The notes beneath the pieces were generated by a model. That model saw only the letters and a list, made by a program, of their open reading frames with translations. It had not been told where the DNA came from and ran no database searches. DNA of 8,286 nt, taken from the NCBI GenBank assembly GCA_019694835.1, contig JAIBBE010000195.1, positions 1 to 8,286 on the forward strand. Reading direction: 5' to 3'. The position numbers were made by a program, and so were the translations under genes. The DNA comes from Fimbriimonadaceae bacterium (lineage in GTDB: Bacteria; Armatimonadota; Fimbriimonadia; Fimbriimonadales; Fimbriimonadaceae). Positions 7,378-8,286 of the stretch are shown here, in pieces (the stretch's first letter is position 1; each line of letters opens with the position of its first letter).

Positions 7378-7695
7378 TCAGCGTTCTCTGCCCGGCATGC
7401 GCGTTGAGCGACGTCTGATTTCCGCTGATTCCTTCAGTATGTCAATGTCAAGGGCCTGGTTCGCGACCAACTTCTTCAGTCGGGCGTTCTCTGCCTCAAG
7501 CTCCTTGATCCGTTTGGTCTCGCTGTCCTCATCGCCGCCGTGCTGGGCCAGCCAGCGCTGCCATGTCGATTCGGCAATCTCAAGGTGCTGGCAGACGCGC
7601 TCGAGATTCTCGCCCGCAGCAAGTAGCTCGTTGCCGATGGCGATCTTGCGGACGATCTGTTCGGGACTGTGCCGCCGGCGCTTTATCGATGTCAT
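7378..7695 (-). CDS. IS3-family transposase OrfA (HTH protein), C-terminus replaced, partner OrfB missing
   Basis: 105 residues from ATG 7695. HSPEQIVRKI (9-18) opens the helix-turn-helix that binds the element ends, continuing through VCQHLEIAESTWQRW to about residue 48. KRIKELEAEN and ARLKKLVANQ (61-80) form the leucine-zipper-like helix used for OrfA-OrfB association. Normal family members end soon after LKE with a short GNF-like tail. Here the sequence diverges after LKESAE (residue ~92, about position 7418) into IRRRSTRMPGRER, indicating a deletion or junction. The OrfB gene that should follow in the same direction, normally made by -1 frameshifting, is absent; the neighbouring DNA instead holds an OrfB fragment on the opposite strand. 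OrfA alone cannot transpose, so this is an element remnant, though the DNA-binding part looks intact. Confidence 0.88.
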   Translation of the reverse strand: MTSIKRRRHSPEQIVRKIAIGNELLAAGENLERVCQHLEIAESTWQRWLAQHGGDEDSETKRIKELEAENARLKKLVANQALDIDILKESAEIRRRSTRMPGRER

Positions 7696-7714
7696 GGCGC
7701 TGCCGAAGAGCCTT

Positions 7715-7732
7715 CCTTGTCCGGGGGAATCA
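7715..7732 (-). repeat. Candidate IS3-type terminal sequence upstream of OrfA
   Basis: Read on the minus strand, TGATTCCCCCGGACAAGG begins 37 bases before the OrfA start. A TGA followed by a C-rich CCCCGG block is the usual style of IS3-family ends in actinobacteria, and the distance to OrfA is right. I found only a weak, gapped match for the other end (about 6921-6940 on the plus strand) and no target duplication, so the element boundary is tentative. Confidence 0.35.
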
Positions 7733-7751
7733 GACCGCGGTATGCGATCGT

Positions 7752-7769
7752 TGCCAAGCTAGCTTGGCA
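7752..7769. promoter_or_regulatory. Perfect 18-bp palindrome, probable operator of the XRE regulator
   Basis: TGCCAAGCTAGCTTGGCA is identical to its own reverse complement over all 18 bases and ends 16 bases before the ATG of the XRE-family gene. Dimeric HTH regulators of this size commonly bind such a site to repress their own gene. A weak promoter-like pair (TTGTCC 7717-7722, TATGCG 7741-7746, 18-bp spacer) lies just upstream, so a protein bound here could block transcription. The palindrome is seen directly; its operator role is inferred. Confidence 0.68.
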
Positions 7770-7785
7770 GACGGCGGCAGGGGGG

Positions 7786-8067
7786 ATGCGGCTTGTTTGT
7801 AAGGTGCCGAAACCGCGTGGCCTATCCGACCCACAGCAGGTCGCGGAGTGGGCTGCCATCCGCCTCAAGGTTGGACGCCGTATTCGACAGCTCCGCACCG
7901 CGGCCGGCATGACCCAAGAGGGGCTGGCGCTCAAGTCTGGGCTGTCCCGCAATCTGCTCGTGGACGTCGAACTCGGAAAGAGCGGTCTTCTTTACGAGAG
8001 GTTGTTCGATCTCGCCGATGCATTGGGCTTACCACCGCATGAGCTCTTGATGACCGACGCACAGTAA
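7786..8067 (+). CDS. XRE-family HTH transcriptional regulator (HipB-like single-domain protein)
   Basis: 93 residues from ATG 7786. The frame is open further upstream to 7669, but that part overlaps the OrfA start and the palindrome and does not look like protein, so it is excluded. A GTG at 7804 (product starting MPKPRGLSDP) is an alternative start; neither has a clear Shine-Dalgarno site, although a G-run abuts the ATG. The body is one HTH_3/Cro-C1 domain: VGRRIRQLRTAAGMTQEGLA (residues 29-48), with SGLSRNLLVDVELGKSG as recognition helix and turn, then LFDLADALGLPPHELL. The family binds DNA as a dimer and usually autoregulates; the palindrome in front fits that. The sequence resembles antitoxin-type XRE proteins, but no toxin gene (such as hipA) follows directly, so a toxin-antitoxin role is not supported here. 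Being next to transposon debris, it may belong to an acquired segment. Confidence 0.88.
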   Translation: MRLVCKVPKPRGLSDPQQVAEWAAIRLKVGRRIRQLRTAAGMTQEGLALKSGLSRNLLVDVELGKSGLLYERLFDLADALGLPPHELLMTDAQ

Positions 8068-8137
8068 CTTGCATTCGCCTGGTCTTGCATACATCTGTAC
8101 GTAACGTATAAGCCCAGATTGTGAACGTCGTGTACGT
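8068..8137 (+). repeat. AT-rich spacer with two pairs of short direct repeats
   Basis: CTTGCAT occurs at 8068-8074 and 8084-8090 (16 bases apart, start to start). TGTACGT occurs at 8096-8102 and 8131-8137 (35 apart), both followed within a few bases by TATA. The stretch is clearly less GC-rich than its surroundings. The repeats could be regulator-binding sites, promoter elements or a recombination scar at the front of the truncated ATPase; the sequence alone does not decide. Confidence 0.4.
8085..8112 (+). promoter_or_regulatory. Possible sigma-70-type promoter reading into the AAA ATPase frame
   Basis: TTGCAT (8085-8090) and TATAAG (8107-8112, five of six matches to TATAAT) are separated by 16 bases, and the region is AT-rich for this genome. 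The placement would give a short leader before GTG 8121, GTG 8130 or ATG 8142. The -35 match is weak. Assigned by pattern only. Confidence 0.35.
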
Positions 8138-8141
8138 TTAT

Positions 8142-8286
8142 ATGCTTAGTAAACTTGACGAATTGACCACGGTCCCCGAAAGCGTCCAGGGACCGATGCT
8201 CACCGTGGCGCTGGACCGCATCGTCGGTGACCTCGTCCTGCCTGACGCGGTGCGCGTGGTCGCCGGGGCGAACCCGCCCGATCAGG
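8142..8286 (+). CDS. MoxR-like AAA ATPase, N-terminally truncated and cut by the window edge
   Basis: From ATG 8142 (in-frame GTGs at 8121 and 8130 are alternatives) the frame reads MLSKLDELTTVPESVQGPML, then VALDRIVGDLVLPDAVRVVAGANPPDQ to the window end. LDELTT followed by P-x-x-V-Q-x-x-ML, the (E/D)R-x-VGD stretch and V-x-NPP is the Walker B to sensor-1 segment of MoxR-type AAA+ ATPases, usually reading LFLDELTT...VVAAANPP. In a complete protein about 100 residues, including the Walker A P-loop, come before this; here an in-frame TAA lies at about 8109-8111, and the match starts abruptly at KLDEL (about 8151). The gene therefore seems to have lost its 5' part by insertion or recombination and is probably non-functional as an ATPase. 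In the family, MoxR proteins act as chaperone-like ATPases with VWA-domain partners; none can be seen because the window ends. Confidence 0.6.
   Translation, partial: MLSKLDELTTVPESVQGPMLTVALDRIVGDLVLPDAVRVVAGANPPDQ

Noticed and set aside
7306..7407. A plus-strand frame reading LAFNDEEKRCRAKQQRAAQL and ending in SARHAR.
   Set aside because: It looks somewhat protein-like but is only 33 codons, has no start codon of its own, has no codon bias, and is squeezed between two decayed transposase pieces.
7732..7785. N-terminal extension of the XRE regulator to about 7669.
   Set aside because: The extension overlaps the OrfA start and the IS end and translates the palindrome; similarity to HTH proteins begins only after the ATG at 7786.

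Overview
The window looks like an accessory (genomic-island) stretch of a high-GC actinobacterial chromosome, most likely a Mycobacteriales member such as Mycobacterium/Mycolicibacterium. This rests on GC-rich third codon positions, GTG/ATG starts, the style of the XRE regulator and the IS3-type transposase remnants. No rRNA or other taxonomic marker is present, so the assignment is an inference. By eye, bases 1-3149 are less GC-rich than the helicase gene on the other strand (3212-6562), as expected of a separately acquired cassette.

Left part, plus strand: the C-terminal portion of a beta-class DNA methyltransferase of the type III Mod type (to 806) is followed with no gap (TAG|ATG) by a 780-residue type III Res subunit, a DEAD/DEAH translocase with a C-terminal PD-(D/E)XK nuclease (807-3149). 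Together they form a type III restriction-modification pair cut by the left window edge. The Mod SAM-binding motif is unusual (F-V-S-T-G instead of F-x-G-x-G).

Middle, minus strand, converging on Res: a 1116-residue fusion of the TM0106/RecB-like family (3212-6562). In order it carries a Fe-S PD-(D/E)XK nuclease, a DEDD-type RNase H-fold exonuclease and a Dna2/Upf1-like SF1B helicase. Two small minus-strand reading frames precede it in operon-like overlap: a possible 40-aa ORF (6798-6920), joined by ATGA to an ~81-aa gene (6555-6801) that appears to carry a one-base frameshift and runs 8 nt into the helicase start. These small frames are the least explained coding material in the window.

Right part: a mobile-element graveyard (about 6921-7732). 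A plus-strand fragment of an IS3-type OrfB integrase core with a frameshift lies back to back with a minus-strand IS3-type OrfA whose C-terminus is replaced, so the two cannot belong to one intact element. Next comes a small XRE/HTH regulator (7786-8067) with a perfect 18-bp palindrome just upstream, a likely autoregulatory operator. An AT-richer spacer with repeated motifs and a promoter-like sequence (8068-8141) follows, and the window ends inside a MoxR-like AAA ATPase reading frame that starts abruptly near Walker B, without its Walker A region.

Overall this is a restriction-modification module beside a nuclease-helicase, bordered by transposon debris and a truncated ATPase. No tRNA, rRNA or CRISPR array was found.
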